Origin: Rahnella sikkimica
GTDB lineage: Bacteria > Pseudomonadota > Gammaproteobacteria > Enterobacterales > Enterobacteriaceae
DNA: 64,000 nt
Reading direction: 5' to 3'
NCBI RefSeq assembly: GCF_002951615.1
Contig: NZ_CP019063.1
Location: 485,464-549,463 of the forward strand
Position 1 is the stretch's first letter. The number at the start of each line of letters is the position of its first letter. The notes below the pieces were generated by a model. That model worked only from the letters and a program-made list of their open reading frames with translations. It had not been told where the DNA came from and ran no database searches. A program made the position numbers and the translations under genes. Positions 26,707-36,390 of this stretch are shown here, in pieces.

Positions 26707-26976
26707 TTACTCCATGTTTTTAAGACGTTTTGCCGCTCGTTTTAGCCTGTCATTCAGCACTGGTGGGTGACTAATCGCATCCATCACCAGATTCCAGGAT
26801 TCGTTGTTAAGGATCAGACGTCGGTGCTGTTCAATAACTTCCGCAGCGCGTTTAGAAGCACTGGCAACCATAAATTGGGTAATTGTCTGGTTGGATATTG
26901 CCGCCGCTTCTTCGATCGCGCTCTTGTCGTCGTCACTTAACCTGAGATCGATGCGCTGTTTCTTTGGTGCTGGCAT
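26707..26976 (-). CDS. tacA: DUF1778 antitoxin (TacA-type)
   Basis: An 89 aa antitoxin from the ATG giving MPAPKKQRIDLRLSDDDK, with a GAGGGG ribosome-binding site; an in-frame extension of 63 codons upstream has no family similarity. The N-terminal half is a ribbon-helix-helix DNA-binding domain and the C-terminal helices (NESWNLVMDAISHPP) are the part that wraps the toxin. It would bind the palindrome upstream and repress the operon together with TacT. Confidence 0.88.
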   Translation of the reverse strand: MPAPKKQRIDLRLSDDDKSAIEEAAAISNQTITQFMVASASKRAAEVIEQHRRLILNNESWNLVMDAISHPPVLNDRLKRAAKRLKNME

Positions 26977-27058
26977 TATGAACCCCTCAGCTGCTAACCC
27001 GGAGGCAGCGGCCATGCTGTTTGCTTTCAGATATTCAAAGAGATTGAGACTTGCGATA

Positions 27059-27079
27059 TGTACGGTTTTATTCCGTACA
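27059..27079. promoter_or_regulatory. Palindromic operator candidate upstream of tacAT
   Basis: TGTACGG and CCGTACA form a perfect inverted repeat with a seven-base spacer, about 80 bases upstream of the tacA start. Position and symmetry suit autoregulation by the ribbon-helix-helix antitoxin. Confidence 0.6.
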
Positions 27080-27366
27080 GTGAATATAGGTTCAATCAGC
27101 GAATGTTTCAATTGATATGTCCTCTCCGTTGCTGCTGGTGTGCACTTGCCTGAACGTGTGTCCATTTTTTCACCCGATGCCAGTGCCGTAACTTATCCCT
27201 TTCCGCGCAACCGTTCGAACGCTGGTTTCCTGTTTTCCATCACACCTCGAAAACTTAATTCTCCGCCGGTTTGACAAAAATCCGCTGCCTGCCATTACTT
27301 GATCATTCCCTTAAACCGAATGCGGGGTGTCAGCGTTCGATTATATGTAGAGGTTAAGTTGCCGCC

Positions 27367-28275
27367 ATGCTGACGTTACGCCAGATCCGCCATTTTATTG
27401 CCGTCGCCGAAACCGGCTCGATTTCTGCAGCTGCGCAGGCTTCGTTTGTTTCGCAATCGTCGTTAACGCAGGCGATTCAGCAACTTGAAGTGGAAACCGA
27501 AGCGCGGCTGTTTGACCGTCACGCGAAGGGAATGACGCTGACACATCAGGGGCATCAGTTTTTGCGCCAGTCGTATCTGATCCTCGCGACCGTTGATAAC
27601 GCCAAACGCAGTTTGCAACTGGGCACCGAAAGCGTGACCGGGCAAATCACGCTAGGCGTAACCAGTCTGGTGGCCGGGTATTTTCTGGTGGATTTACTCA
27701 AGCAGTTCAATGCCTACTACCCGAACGTCGAGGTGAAAGTCGTCGAGGATGAGCGCCAGTACATCGAACATCTGCTGGTCAGTGGCGAAATTGATATCGG
27801 CGTGCTGATCCTCTCCAATCTTGAAGACCGCGATGCGTTGCAGACCGAAGTGCTGACCCATTCCTCTTATCGCCTGTGGCTGCCGCCGCTGCATCCGCTG
27901 CTGGAGCGCGAAAGCATTTCGCTGGCGGATATTGCTAACGAACCGCTGATACAGCTCAATGTGGATGAAATGGAAAAGCACGCGCAGCGGCTGTGGGCGC
28001 GGGCGGGGCTGAAACCAAATATCGCGATGAAAACCGCCTCAACCGAAGCCGTGCGCAGCCTGGTGGCGGCAGGGCTTGGCGTGTCCGTTCAGCCGGACAT
28101 GGCGTACCGCGCGTGGTCGCTGGAAGGCAATATGATCGAAGCCAGCAAACTGGAGGATTCCATCGAGCCGCTGGATATCGGGCTGGCCTGGCGGCGCGGC
28201 AGCGCGCGACCTGAGCTGGTGACGCCGTTTCTCACCATTGCGCGGGAAAACAGCGCCAAGCGACGTCCGGCTTAA
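27367..28275 (+). CDS. LysR-family transcriptional regulator
   Basis: A 302 aa regulator with an N-terminal winged helix (LRQIRHFIAVAETGSISAAAQ, then QSSLTQAIQQLEVETEARLFDR). The effector domain begins near residue 90 (GQITLGVTSLVAGYF). It is transcribed in the same direction as the aldehyde dehydrogenase gene that starts 146 bases later and is the obvious candidate regulator of the polyamine/GABA operon. Confidence 0.88.
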   Translation: MLTLRQIRHFIAVAETGSISAAAQASFVSQSSLTQAIQQLEVETEARLFDRHAKGMTLTHQGHQFLRQSYLILATVDNAKRSLQLGTESVTGQITLGVTSLVAGYFLVDLLKQFNAYYPNVEVKVVEDERQYIEHLLVSGEIDIGVLILSNLEDRDALQTEVLTHSSYRLWLPPLHPLLERESISLADIANEPLIQLNVDEMEKHAQRLWARAGLKPNIAMKTASTEAVRSLVAAGLGVSVQPDMAYRAWSLEGNMIEASKLEDSIEPLDIGLAWRRGSARPELVTPFLTIARENSAKRRPA

Positions 28276-28421
28276 CGGAGCATTCGTTTTTTCCGAACGC
28301 TGCCTTCAGTAATTGCTATTTGTTGCCCTCAGAGAAATTACCTAATGTGAAGAGACGAATTGTTACTAACAAATAACATTTTTGTTAATACACGATGATT
28401 GTCTTCTCTGTGGGGTAAGCG

Positions 28422-29885
28422 ATGTCGGATGCAGAATTTGTTGCCCGTTTTTCTGAAAAACATGCGATTAACGGCGACCTCCAGACCGGCGAGGGCGCCA
28501 CGCAAAGTATTTTCAATCCCGCCACCGGTGAAGTGATTGCCGAAATCGCTGAAACCTCGCTTTCTCAGGTCAGTCAGGCTGTCACCGCCGCCAATAATGC
28601 TTTTCTGCGCTGGTCGCGCACCACGCCCGCTGAACGCGCTTCGGTGCTTTTGCGGATTGCCGACGCTATCGAAAAACAGGCGTCATCGCTGGCGCAGCTG
28701 GAATCTATTAACTGCGGGAAACCGCTCCATCAGGCGTTGAAAGACGATCTGCCCGCCGCCATCGACGTTTTCCGCTTCTTTGCCGGTGCGGTGCGATGTC
28801 AGCAGGGGCAGCTTTCCGGCGAATATCTGCCCGGCCACACATCGATGGTGCGCCGCGATCCGCTGGGCGTAGTCGCATCTATTGCGCCGTGGAATTACCC
28901 CCTGATGATGTCAGCGTGGAAAATTGCACCGGCGCTGGCCGCGGGAAATACCGTTGTCTTTAAACCTTCCGAACATACACCGCTGACCATTCTTGCGCTG
29001 CTGCCTGCGTTACAGGAAATCCTGCCGCCCGGCGTGCTGAACGTGATCACAGGCAGCGGCGAGGGCGTCGGTAATGCGCTGGTCAGCCATCCGCATGTTC
29101 GCCTGATTTCGCTGACCGGCGATATCGTCACCGGTCAGCGCATTCTTCAGGCTGCGGTCAAAACCGTGAAACGCACGCATCTGGAGCTGGGCGGGAAAGC
29201 GCCGGTGATTGTGTGTAATGACGCCGATATTGACGATGTGGTAGAGGCGGTCAGTCAGTGGGGATATTACAACGCGGGGCAGGATTGTACGTCCGCCTGC
29301 CGTGTCTATGCGCAGGCCGGAATTTACGAACGTCTGGTGGAAAAACTGGGCGAGGCGGTCTCGCAGTTATCTTTCGCGCGCAAAAATGACAACGAAAACT
29401 TTATGGGGCCGCTCATCAGCAGCCGTCAGCGCGATCGCGTTTCAAGCTTTGTGGAACGGGCGCTGAGCCAGCCGCACATCGAGCGCATCACCGGCGCGGC
29501 GTCGCATTCCGGCCCCGGTTTTTATTACCAGCCGACGTTACTGGCAGGCTGTCTGCAAAGTGATGAAATCGTCCAGCGCGAAGTGTTCGGGCCGGTCGTG
29601 AGCGTCACGCGGTTTGACACCATTGCGCAGGTCGTCAGCTGGGCCAACGAATCAGAATACGGACTGGCATCGTCGGTCTGGACACAAAATATCGACCTGG
29701 CAATGCAAATCTCTTCCCACCTGCAATACGGCACCACCTGGATTAACACCCACTTTTCTTTAGTCAGCGAAATGCCCCACGGCGGATTAAAACGCTCCGG
29801 GTACGGCAACGATCTTTCCAGTTATTCATTACAGGATTACAGCGTAGTCAGACACATCATGGCGAAGTTCAAACCACAATTCTAA
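28422..29885 (+). CDS. Gamma-aminobutyraldehyde dehydrogenase paralogue (PatD-like)
   Basis: A 487 aa NAD-dependent aldehyde dehydrogenase. The active-site cysteine lies in [17 protein letters not shown] near residue 290, and the general base glutamate in [11 protein letters not shown] near 255. The phrases [26 protein letters not shown] and [17 protein letters not shown] are typical of PatD/YdcW, which oxidises 4-aminobutanal to GABA in putrescine breakdown. The last gene of the same cluster is a close paralogue. The N-terminus is about 15 residues longer than the paralogue's. The downstream binding protein starts 35 bases later, so this is probably an operon. Confidence 0.85.
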   Translation: MSDAEFVARFSEKHAINGDLQTGEGATQSIFNPATGEVIAEIAETSLSQVSQAVTAANNAFLRWSRTTPAERASVLLRIADAIEKQASSLAQLESINCGKPLHQALKDDLPAAIDVFRFFAGAVRCQQGQLSGEYLPGHTSMVRRDPLGVVASIAPWNYPLMMSAWKIAPALAAGNTVVFKPSEHTPLTILALLPALQEILPPGVLNVITGSGEGVGNALVSHPHVRLISLTGDIVTGQRILQAAVKTVKRTHLELGGKAPVIVCNDADIDDVVEAVSQWGYYNAGQDCTSACRVYAQAGIYERLVEKLGEAVSQLSFARKNDNENFMGPLISSRQRDRVSSFVERALSQPHIERITGAASHSGPGFYYQPTLLAGCLQSDEIVQREVFGPVVSVTRFDTIAQVVSWANESEYGLASSVWTQNIDLAMQISSHLQYGTTWINTHFSLVSEMPHGGLKRSGYGNDLSSYSLQDYSVVRHIMAKFKPQF

Positions 29886-29919
29886 AAACACATCTATGAC
29901 GACAGGACAGGAGTAACCG

Positions 29920-31059
29920 ATGAAAAAGCTATCTGCTATTTGTTTGGGCCTGCTGAGTTTTTTAAATACTGCTGTGGCCGCGGAAACGCCGGCAAGTTTG
30001 GGCAAAGGCGAAGGTCAGTTAAATATTGTGGCCTGGCCGGGGTATATCGAGCGCGGTGAAAGCGACAAAAATTACGACTGGGTGACCCAGTTCGAAAAGC
30101 AAACCAGCTGCAAGGTGAACGTGAAAACCGCGGCGACGTCCGATGAAATGGTCAGCCTGATGGCGAAAGGCGGCTATGACCTGGTGACGGCGTCCGGCGA
30201 TGCGTCGTTACGCCTGATTTACGGTAAACGCGTACAGCCAATTAATCCGGCGCTGATCCCCAACTGGAAGAGTATCGACCCGCGTCTGACGAAGGGCGCA
30301 TGGTTTAACGTTGGCGGAAAAGTGTACGGCACGCCGTATCAGTGGGGGCCCAACCTGCTGATGTACAACACCAACACTTTCCCGACCGCGCCGGACAGCT
30401 GGGCGGTCATTTTCGTTCCGCAAAATCTGCCGGACGGCAAACCCAATCAGGGGCGCGTGCAGGCCTATGACGGCCCGATCGCCATCGCGGATGCCGCGTT
30501 GTACCTGAAAAGTACTCAGCCGGATCTGAAAATCGACGACCCGTACCAGCTCAACGAAACCCAGTACGCCGCCGTGCTGAAAGTGCTGCGTACGCAACAT
30601 CCGCTGATCCACCGTTACTGGCACGATGCGTCGGTACAGATGAGCGACTTCAAAAACGAAGGCGTGGTTGCCAGCTCTTCCTGGCCGTATCAGGCCAATG
30701 CGCTGAAAGGCGAGAAACAGCCGATTGCCACTGTATTCCCGAAAGAAGGCGTCACCGGCTGGGCGGATACCACCATGTTAGCTGCTGATTCCGAACATCC
30801 AAACTGCGCGTATCAGTGGATGAACTGGTCGCTTGAGCCAAAAGTGCAGGGCGACGTCGCCGCGTGGTTCGGCTCCGTGCCTGCGGTTCCGGCCGGATGC
30901 AAAGCCAGCCCGCTCTTAGGCGCGGAAGGCTGCGAAACCAACGGCTTCAATAAGTTTGCGTCGATTTCCTTCTGGAAAACGCCACAGGCCGAAGGCGGTA
31001 AGTTCGTTCCCTACAGCCGCTGGACACAGGACTACATCGCCATCATGGGCGGCAGATGA
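29920..31059 (+). CDS. ydcS: Polyamine-type ABC substrate-binding protein
   Basis: A 379 aa periplasmic binding protein with a cleavable signal peptide ending in VAA near residue 21. The mature sequence matches E. coli YdcS, as I remember it, in long stretches (IVAWPGYIERG, GYDLVTASGDASLRLI, GTPYQWGPNLLMYNT, WADTTMLA, PYSRWTQDYIAIMGGR). YdcS is thought to bind putrescine or related compounds; in E. coli it has also been tied to polyhydroxybutyrate synthesis and DNA uptake. The ydcTUV genes follow in the usual order, after an intergenic repeat. Confidence 0.92.
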   Translation: MKKLSAICLGLLSFLNTAVAAETPASLGKGEGQLNIVAWPGYIERGESDKNYDWVTQFEKQTSCKVNVKTAATSDEMVSLMAKGGYDLVTASGDASLRLIYGKRVQPINPALIPNWKSIDPRLTKGAWFNVGGKVYGTPYQWGPNLLMYNTNTFPTAPDSWAVIFVPQNLPDGKPNQGRVQAYDGPIAIADAALYLKSTQPDLKIDDPYQLNETQYAAVLKVLRTQHPLIHRYWHDASVQMSDFKNEGVVASSSWPYQANALKGEKQPIATVFPKEGVTGWADTTMLAADSEHPNCAYQWMNWSLEPKVQGDVAAWFGSVPAVPAGCKASPLLGAEGCETNGFNKFASISFWKTPQAEGGKFVPYSRWTQDYIAIMGGR

Positions 31060-31076
31060 TCCGCTTTATCCTTTGA

Positions 31077-31190
31077 GCCGTCTCTGCGTTGGCTGCGTTC
31101 GCGAACCCCGGTCACTTACTTCAGTAAGCTCCCGGGGATTCACTTAGTTGCCGCCTTGATACAACTCAAATGATTTTGCGTTTGATTTCG
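31077..31190. repeat. Intergenic palindromic repeat between ydcS and ydcT
   Basis: This noncoding segment holds an imperfect palindrome around GAACCCCGG ... CCGGGGATTC (about 31107-31141), with CTTACT and AGTAAG as inner arms. It is followed by CACTTAGTTGCCGCCTTGAT. I remember similar intergenic repeats in Yersinia, Serratia and Pectobacterium-type genomes. It may limit readthrough from ydcS, as REP elements do. The family name is not certain. Confidence 0.55.
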
Positions 31191-31213
31191 GTGAAAAAAT
31201 CCAGGAGCACTTT

Positions 31214-32236
31214 ATGCCTGCCGTACAGTTCATCAATGTTTCCCGTTTATTCGGGGAAGTGAAAGCCGTCGATAATGTGTCGATTGATATAAAGGACGGC
31301 GAGTTCTTTTCTATGCTCGGGCCTTCGGGCTCGGGGAAAACAACCTGCCTGCGTCTGATCGCAGGTTTTGAAACGCTGACATCCGGATCCATTCGTATTC
31401 ACGGGCAGGAGGCCTCAAAACTTGCGCCGTATGAGCGCGACGTGAATACCGTTTTTCAGGATTACGCGCTGTTCCCGCACATGACGGTGCTCGATAACGT
31501 CGCTTATGGCCTGATGGTCAAAGGCGTGGGGAAAAAAGAGCGGACGCACAAGGCGATGGAAGCGCTGGAACGCGTGGCGCTCGGTTTTACCGCCGCACGT
31601 AAACCGGCATTTTTGTCCGGCGGCCAGCGTCAGCGTGTGGCGCTGGCGCGTGCGCTGGTCAATCAGCCGAGTGTGTTGCTGCTCGATGAACCGCTTGGCG
31701 CACTGGATCTCAAACTGCGAGAGCAGATGCAGGGCGAGCTGAAAAAGCTGCAGCGCGAACTGGGCATTACCTTTATTTTTGTCACCCACGATCAGAGCGA
31801 AGCGCTGTCGATGTCCGACCGCGTCGCGGTATTCAACAACGGTCGCATCGAACAGGTCGATACGCCGCGCGAGCTGTATCTCAACCCGCGTACCGCGTTT
31901 GTCGCGCAGTTTGTCGGCACCGCGAACGTGCTGACTTCCGATCTTTCCCTCAAACTCACCGGTCTTTCCGGCAGTCGTTCCATCCGCCCTGAACATATCC
32001 GCCTCACGCCGCAACCGGTGGCCGGAACGGATACCGTACAGGTCAGCGCCATCCTCAAAGATATTCATTTCCAGGGAGCGGCAACGCGCTACGAACTGGC
32101 GCTGGAAGGCGGTGAAAAGCTGTTTGTCAGTGAGGCCAATAACCTGTCGGTCAGCGCGAAAAACACCTTCCATCAGGGGCAACCGGTGGTGGCCTGTTGG
32201 GACAAAGATGCCATGGTGGCGCTGCTTGAGGGTTAA
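31214..32236 (+). CDS. ydcT: Polyamine-type ABC transporter ATPase
   Basis: A 340 aa ATPase of the spermidine/putrescine class. Walker A is GPSGSGKTT near residue 34, the Q-loop reads VFQDYALFPHMTV, the signature LSGGQRQR, Walker B LLLDEPLGALD and the switch FVTHDQSEAL. The C-terminal third is a TOBE domain. It follows ydcS after a 154-base gap with the intergenic repeat, has an AGGAG site before the ATG, and leads directly into the two permeases. Confidence 0.92.
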   Translation: MPAVQFINVSRLFGEVKAVDNVSIDIKDGEFFSMLGPSGSGKTTCLRLIAGFETLTSGSIRIHGQEASKLAPYERDVNTVFQDYALFPHMTVLDNVAYGLMVKGVGKKERTHKAMEALERVALGFTAARKPAFLSGGQRQRVALARALVNQPSVLLLDEPLGALDLKLREQMQGELKKLQRELGITFIFVTHDQSEALSMSDRVAVFNNGRIEQVDTPRELYLNPRTAFVAQFVGTANVLTSDLSLKLTGLSGSRSIRPEHIRLTPQPVAGTDTVQVSAILKDIHFQGAATRYELALEGGEKLFVSEANNLSVSAKNTFHQGQPVVACWDKDAMVALLEG

Positions 32237-32239
32237 ACG

Positions 32240-33184
32240 ATGGATATCAGTATGACTCCTTACGAGAAGCGATCGCGGCGCGGCCGGGCGCTGGTGACAT
32301 TCCTGCATCGTCGTCCCGGTTTTTATCTGGCGCTACTGCTGGTGCCGCCGCTGCTGTGGTTCGGCGCGGTGTATTTAGGCTCGCTGTTTGCGCTGTTGTG
32401 GCAGGGTTTTTATACCTTCGACGACTTCACCATGACGGTCTCCAACACGCTGACGCTGGCCAACTTGCAGGCGCTGTTTGATCCGGTGAATGCCGACATC
32501 ATTATCCGCACCGTGACGATGGCGCTGCTGGTGTCATTTTTCAGCGCGGTGCTGGCGTTTCCGATTGCGTATTACATGGCGCGTTACATCACCGGCAAGA
32601 AAAAGGCGTTCTTTTATATCGCCATTATGATGCCGATGTGGGCGAGCTACATCGTCAAAGCGTATGCGTGGACGCTGCTGCTGTCCAAAGGCGGCGTGCT
32701 GCAATGGTTCCTGGAACATCTCGGGCTGGAGCCGCTGCTCACGGCGGTGCTGAGCCTGCCGGGGATCGGCGGTAACACGTTATCGACGTCCGGGATTGGC
32801 CGCTTCTGGGTCTTCGTCTACATCTGGCTGCCGTTTATGATTTTGCCGATTCAGGCCGCGCTGGAACGCCTGCCGCCGTCGCTGATTCAGGCGTCGGAAG
32901 ATTTAGGTGCGAAACCCTGGCAGACGCTGCGCTACGTGATTTTCCCGCTGGCGGTGCCGGGGATTGCCGCCGGTTCTATTTTCACGTTCTCGCTGACGCT
33001 GGGCGATTACATCATCCCGCAACTGGTGGGGCCGCCGGGGTATTACATCGGCAACATGGTGTATTCACAACAAGGTTCGATCGGCAATATGCCGATGGCC
33101 GCCGCGTTCACGCTGGTGCCTATCGTGCTGATCGCGCTTTATCTGTCGATGGTTAAACGATTGGGGGCTTTCGATGCACTCTAA
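32240..33184 (+). CDS. ydcU: Polyamine-type ABC transporter permease
   Basis: A 314 aa inner-membrane permease with about six spans, PotB-like. The EAA loop is [27 protein letters not shown] around residues 210-240, and [21 protein letters not shown] follows. The ATG at 32240 is preceded by GAGGG in the end of ydcT; an in-frame ATG five codons later is an alternative. It overlaps ydcV. Confidence 0.9.
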   Translation: MDISMTPYEKRSRRGRALVTFLHRRPGFYLALLLVPPLLWFGAVYLGSLFALLWQGFYTFDDFTMTVSNTLTLANLQALFDPVNADIIIRTVTMALLVSFFSAVLAFPIAYYMARYITGKKKAFFYIAIMMPMWASYIVKAYAWTLLLSKGGVLQWFLEHLGLEPLLTAVLSLPGIGGNTLSTSGIGRFWVFVYIWLPFMILPIQAALERLPPSLIQASEDLGAKPWQTLRYVIFPLAVPGIAAGSIFTFSLTLGDYIIPQLVGPPGYYIGNMVYSQQGSIGNMPMAAAFTLVPIVLIALYLSMVKRLGAFDAL

Positions 33185-33980
33185 ACGCGCACCCTGGTTA
33201 CTTAAATTGTCCGCGTGGGGCGGGCTGGTTTTCCTGCATTTCCCGCTGCTGATCATCGCCGTCTACGCCTTTAACACCGAAGACGCGGCGTTCAGCTTTC
33301 CGCCGAAAGGCTTCACGCTGCACTGGTTCGCCGTGGCAGCCGGGCGTCACGACATTCTCGACGCCGTCTGGCTCTCTGTACAAATCGCCTGCTACGCCAC
33401 GATTATCGCGATGGTGCTGGGCACGCTGGCGGCTGCGGCGCTGTATCGCCGGGATTTCTACGGCAAAAACAGCATCACATTATTGTTCATGCTGCCTATC
33501 GCGCTGCCGGGGATCATCACCGGGCTGGCGCTGCTCAACGCCTTTCACGCCGCGCAAATCGAACCGGGAATGCTGACGATTGTTATCGGCCACGCCACGT
33601 TTTGCATGGTGATTGTTTACAACAACGTGATTGCGCGCTTCCGGCGCATTACGCACAGCCTGATTGAGGCGTCGATGGATCTCGGAGCTGACGGCTGGCA
33701 GACCTTCCGCTACATCATTTTGCCCAACCTCAGCACGGCGCTGCTGGCGGGCGGAATGCTGGCGTTCGCGCTGTCTTTCGATGAAATCATTGTGACGACA
33801 TTTACCGCCGGGCACGAACGGACATTGCCTATCTGGTTGCTCAATCAGCTGGGCAGACCGCGCGAGGTGCCGGTGACGAACGTCGTCGCGCTGAGCCTGA
33901 TGGTACTGACCATGTTCCCGATTTTAGGGGCGTGGTATCTGACAAGAAACGGGTCTGATGTGGCCGGTGACGGCAAATAA
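33174..33980 (+). CDS. ydcV: Polyamine-type ABC transporter permease
   Basis: A 268 aa PotC-like permease that overlaps ydcU by 11 bases. The first membrane segment ([18 protein letters not shown]) and the EAA loop [24 protein letters not shown] are clear. [22 protein letters not shown] is the usual C-terminal block. It pairs with YdcU to form the channel. Confidence 0.9.
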   Translation: MHSKRAPWLLKLSAWGGLVFLHFPLLIIAVYAFNTEDAAFSFPPKGFTLHWFAVAAGRHDILDAVWLSVQIACYATIIAMVLGTLAAAALYRRDFYGKNSITLLFMLPIALPGIITGLALLNAFHAAQIEPGMLTIVIGHATFCMVIVYNNVIARFRRITHSLIEASMDLGADGWQTFRYIILPNLSTALLAGGMLAFALSFDEIIVTTFTAGHERTLPIWLLNQLGRPREVPVTNVVALSLMVLTMFPILGAWYLTRNGSDVAGDGK

Positions 33981-33992
33981 TAAGGAAGAATA

Positions 33993-35411
33993 ATGCAAAC
34001 GAAAATGCTGATTAATGGTGAGCTGGTTGCCGGAGAAGGGGCGTCATTACCGGTTTTCAACCCGCATAACGGACAGGAAATTGTGCGTCTGGCGCAGGCC
34101 AGCGAGCAGCAGACCCAACAGGCCGTCGATCTGGCGCATCGCGCATTCACCGACTGGGGGCAAACCACGCCGAAAACCCGCGCCGAGCTGCTGCTGGCGC
34201 TGGCCGACCGCATTGAAGCCAACGCCGAAACGCTGGCAAAACTCGAGTCCCTGAACTGCGGCAAACCGTATCATCTGGCGCTGGGCGATGAGATCCCGGC
34301 GGTGGCCGATGTGTTTCGCTATTTCGCCGGTGCCAGCCGTTGCCTGAACGGTTTAGCCAGCGGCGAATATCTGGCCGGACATACGTCGATGATCCGCCGC
34401 GACCCGCTGGGCGTGGTGGCGTCTATCGCGCCGTGGAACTACCCGCTGATGATGGCGGCGTGGAAAATCGCCCCCGCACTGGCGGCGGGCAACTGCGTGG
34501 TGATCAAACCTTCCGAGATCACGCCGCTGACGGCGCTGAAGCTGGGCGAACTGGCGCAGGATATCTTCCCGGCTGGCGTGCTGAATGTGCTGTTCGGCGA
34601 CGGTCAGACGGTCGGTAATGCACTGACGCATCACGATAAAGTCCGCATGATTTCCCTGACCGGTTCTGTCGCGACGGGAGAAAGGATTGTTGCGCAGGCC
34701 ACCAGCGGCATCAAACGTACGCATATGGAACTCGGCGGTAAAGCGCCAGTAATTGTGTTTGATGACGCGGATATCGATCAGGTGGTCGAAGGCGTGCGCA
34801 CGTTTGGCTTCTACAACGCCGGGCAAGACTGTACCGCCGCCTGCCGCCTCTACGTGCAAAAAGGCGTGTATGCCCGGCTGGTCGCGGCACTGGGCGAAGC
34901 GGTTTCCACCCTGAAATTAGGCACCGATGAAAACAGTGAAATGGGCCCGCTGGTTTCTGCGGCGCATCTCGAACGTGTCGAAGGTTTCGTGCAGCGCGCA
35001 AAACAGGTGCCGCATATTGAGGTGGTGACCGGCGGAGAGCGCGTCTCCGGCGAAGGTTACTACTTCCAGCCTACGGTGCTGGCGGGCGCGCGACAGGAAG
35101 ATGAAATCGTCCAGCGCGAAGTGTTCGGCCCGGTCGTCAGCGTGACGGAGTTCGACACCGAAGAGCAGGTTCTCGACTGGGCAAACGAATCAAATTACGG
35201 GCTGGCCTCGTCAGTGTGGACGCAAAACATCGGCCGTGCGCACCGCCTCAGCGCCCGCCTGCAATACGGCTGCACCTGGGTGAATACGCACTTCATGCTG
35301 GTCAGCGAAATGCCACACGGCGGCCAGAAACAGTCCGGCTACGGTAAAGATATGTCGATGTACGGGCTGGAGGATTATACGGCGATCAGGCATGTGATGA
35401 TTAGGCATTAA
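33993..35411 (+). CDS. patD: Gamma-aminobutyraldehyde dehydrogenase
   Basis: A 472 aa dehydrogenase, the positional equivalent of E. coli patD (ydcW), directly after ydcV with an AAGGAAG site. The active cysteine is in [17 protein letters not shown] and the glutamate in [16 protein letters not shown]. It would oxidise 4-aminobutanal to GABA with NAD+. It closely resembles the 487 aa enzyme at the head of the cluster, suggesting either gene duplication followed by specialisation on a different aminoaldehyde or extra dosage. A terminator follows. Confidence 0.9.
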   Translation: MQTKMLINGELVAGEGASLPVFNPHNGQEIVRLAQASEQQTQQAVDLAHRAFTDWGQTTPKTRAELLLALADRIEANAETLAKLESLNCGKPYHLALGDEIPAVADVFRYFAGASRCLNGLASGEYLAGHTSMIRRDPLGVVASIAPWNYPLMMAAWKIAPALAAGNCVVIKPSEITPLTALKLGELAQDIFPAGVLNVLFGDGQTVGNALTHHDKVRMISLTGSVATGERIVAQATSGIKRTHMELGGKAPVIVFDDADIDQVVEGVRTFGFYNAGQDCTAACRLYVQKGVYARLVAALGEAVSTLKLGTDENSEMGPLVSAAHLERVEGFVQRAKQVPHIEVVTGGERVSGEGYYFQPTVLAGARQEDEIVQREVFGPVVSVTEFDTEEQVLDWANESNYGLASSVWTQNIGRAHRLSARLQYGCTWVNTHFMLVSEMPHGGQKQSGYGKDMSMYGLEDYTAIRHVMIRH

Positions 35412-35422
35412 AAACTTGGGAT

Positions 35423-35460
35423 GAAAGAGCCGCATATGAACTGTGCGACTCTTTCAATAA
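35423..35460 (+). terminator. Terminator after the ydc operon
   Basis: GAAAGAG..CGCA and TGTGCG.CTCTTTC form a long imperfect stem ending in TTTC. The rest of the 35412-35737 gap is very AT-rich and contains a likely promoter for the next gene (TATATAATA near 35698); no other feature is seen. Confidence 0.6.
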
Positions 35461-35737
35461 CCTATATCTATTTGTGAATTGGTTTAGATTAAAACTCAAA
35501 AGAACGCTGATGCTTTCAGTTCTTAATGTTACTTCATGTATCCATGTATGACTGGGTAATTAAAAAATCTCAGTGATAAAAATATATACTCTTTTTCCGA
35601 TTAGGTTATTTTAAGTAAAACTGAAGTGGAGGGGAATATATTTAGAGAGTAACTTTCTCTAGAAATAAATAAGTACTGTACGCATTCATTGAATTGCTAT
35701 ATAATAGGCGCGAATATATATAGTGGAACAATAGTAT

Positions 35738-36385
35738 ATGAAAATTGTAACAGTCTTGCGTTCAGGTGGCGATTATAATGAAAAACATGTTCATTGGTTA
35801 TATAAGCAGTTGCCATCGGAGTGTGAGAAGGTTTGTCTGACAGACTTGGTTATTCCTGGTGTCGAAACGGTAAAACTGACCACTAATTTCCCCGGTTGGT
35901 GGTCTAAAATAGAAATGTTTGATCCTGAAAAAATTAAAGATGATATTTTTTATCTTGATCTGGATGTGGTTGTCTTGGGCGACATTAGCGAAATGTTAGC
36001 GCACAAAAACCTTACCATGCTAGATGATTTTTTCTTTCCAGAAAAAACGCATAATTCTGCAATCATGAGAATCCCTCATGATGAAAAACATAAAATATGG
36101 GACGAATTCAATCGATTTCCTGATTTATTTATGCGGAGATATAAAGACGGTGGTGATCAAGAGTTCATCAGTAAACTATTTCCACACGCGCAGACCTGGC
36201 AAAAAGAATTTCCGGGACAGATTGTAAGCTATAAAAAAAATGTCGTTAAAAAATCGAAGAAGAATCACCATGCTGTAGGTGATGGAACCTTGCCTTCAAA
36301 CGCGAGGATTGTCTGTTTTCATGGTAAACCCCGCCCGTGGGACTGTGAAGAGCTATGGGTTCCAGAATTCAATATGAGTAAATAA
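35738..36385 (+). CDS. Glycosyltransferase-like protein (GT-A fold)
   Basis: A 215 aa protein starting MKIVTVLRSGGDY. The DLDVVVLGDISEML segment near residues 72-85 has the DxD motif that binds metal and nucleotide sugar in GT-A enzymes, and FHGKPRPWD near the C-terminus is often found in short family members. No signal peptide or membrane span is visible. It is followed five bases later by an O-antigen ligase-like gene, suggesting a role in lipopolysaccharide or capsule decoration. Both genes are markedly more AT-rich than their surroundings, a sign of transfer. Confidence 0.7.
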   Translation: MKIVTVLRSGGDYNEKHVHWLYKQLPSECEKVCLTDLVIPGVETVKLTTNFPGWWSKIEMFDPEKIKDDIFYLDLDVVVLGDISEMLAHKNLTMLDDFFFPEKTHNSAIMRIPHDEKHKIWDEFNRFPDLFMRRYKDGGDQEFISKLFPHAQTWQKEFPGQIVSYKKNVVKKSKKNHHAVGDGTLPSNARIVCFHGKPRPWDCEELWVPEFNMSK

Positions 36386-36390
36386 TGTAA

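Noticed and set aside
26977..27165. Long 5' extension of the tacA reading frame
   Set aside because: The extra 63 codons contain the palindromic operator and no family similarity; a good ribosome-binding site supports the internal ATG.
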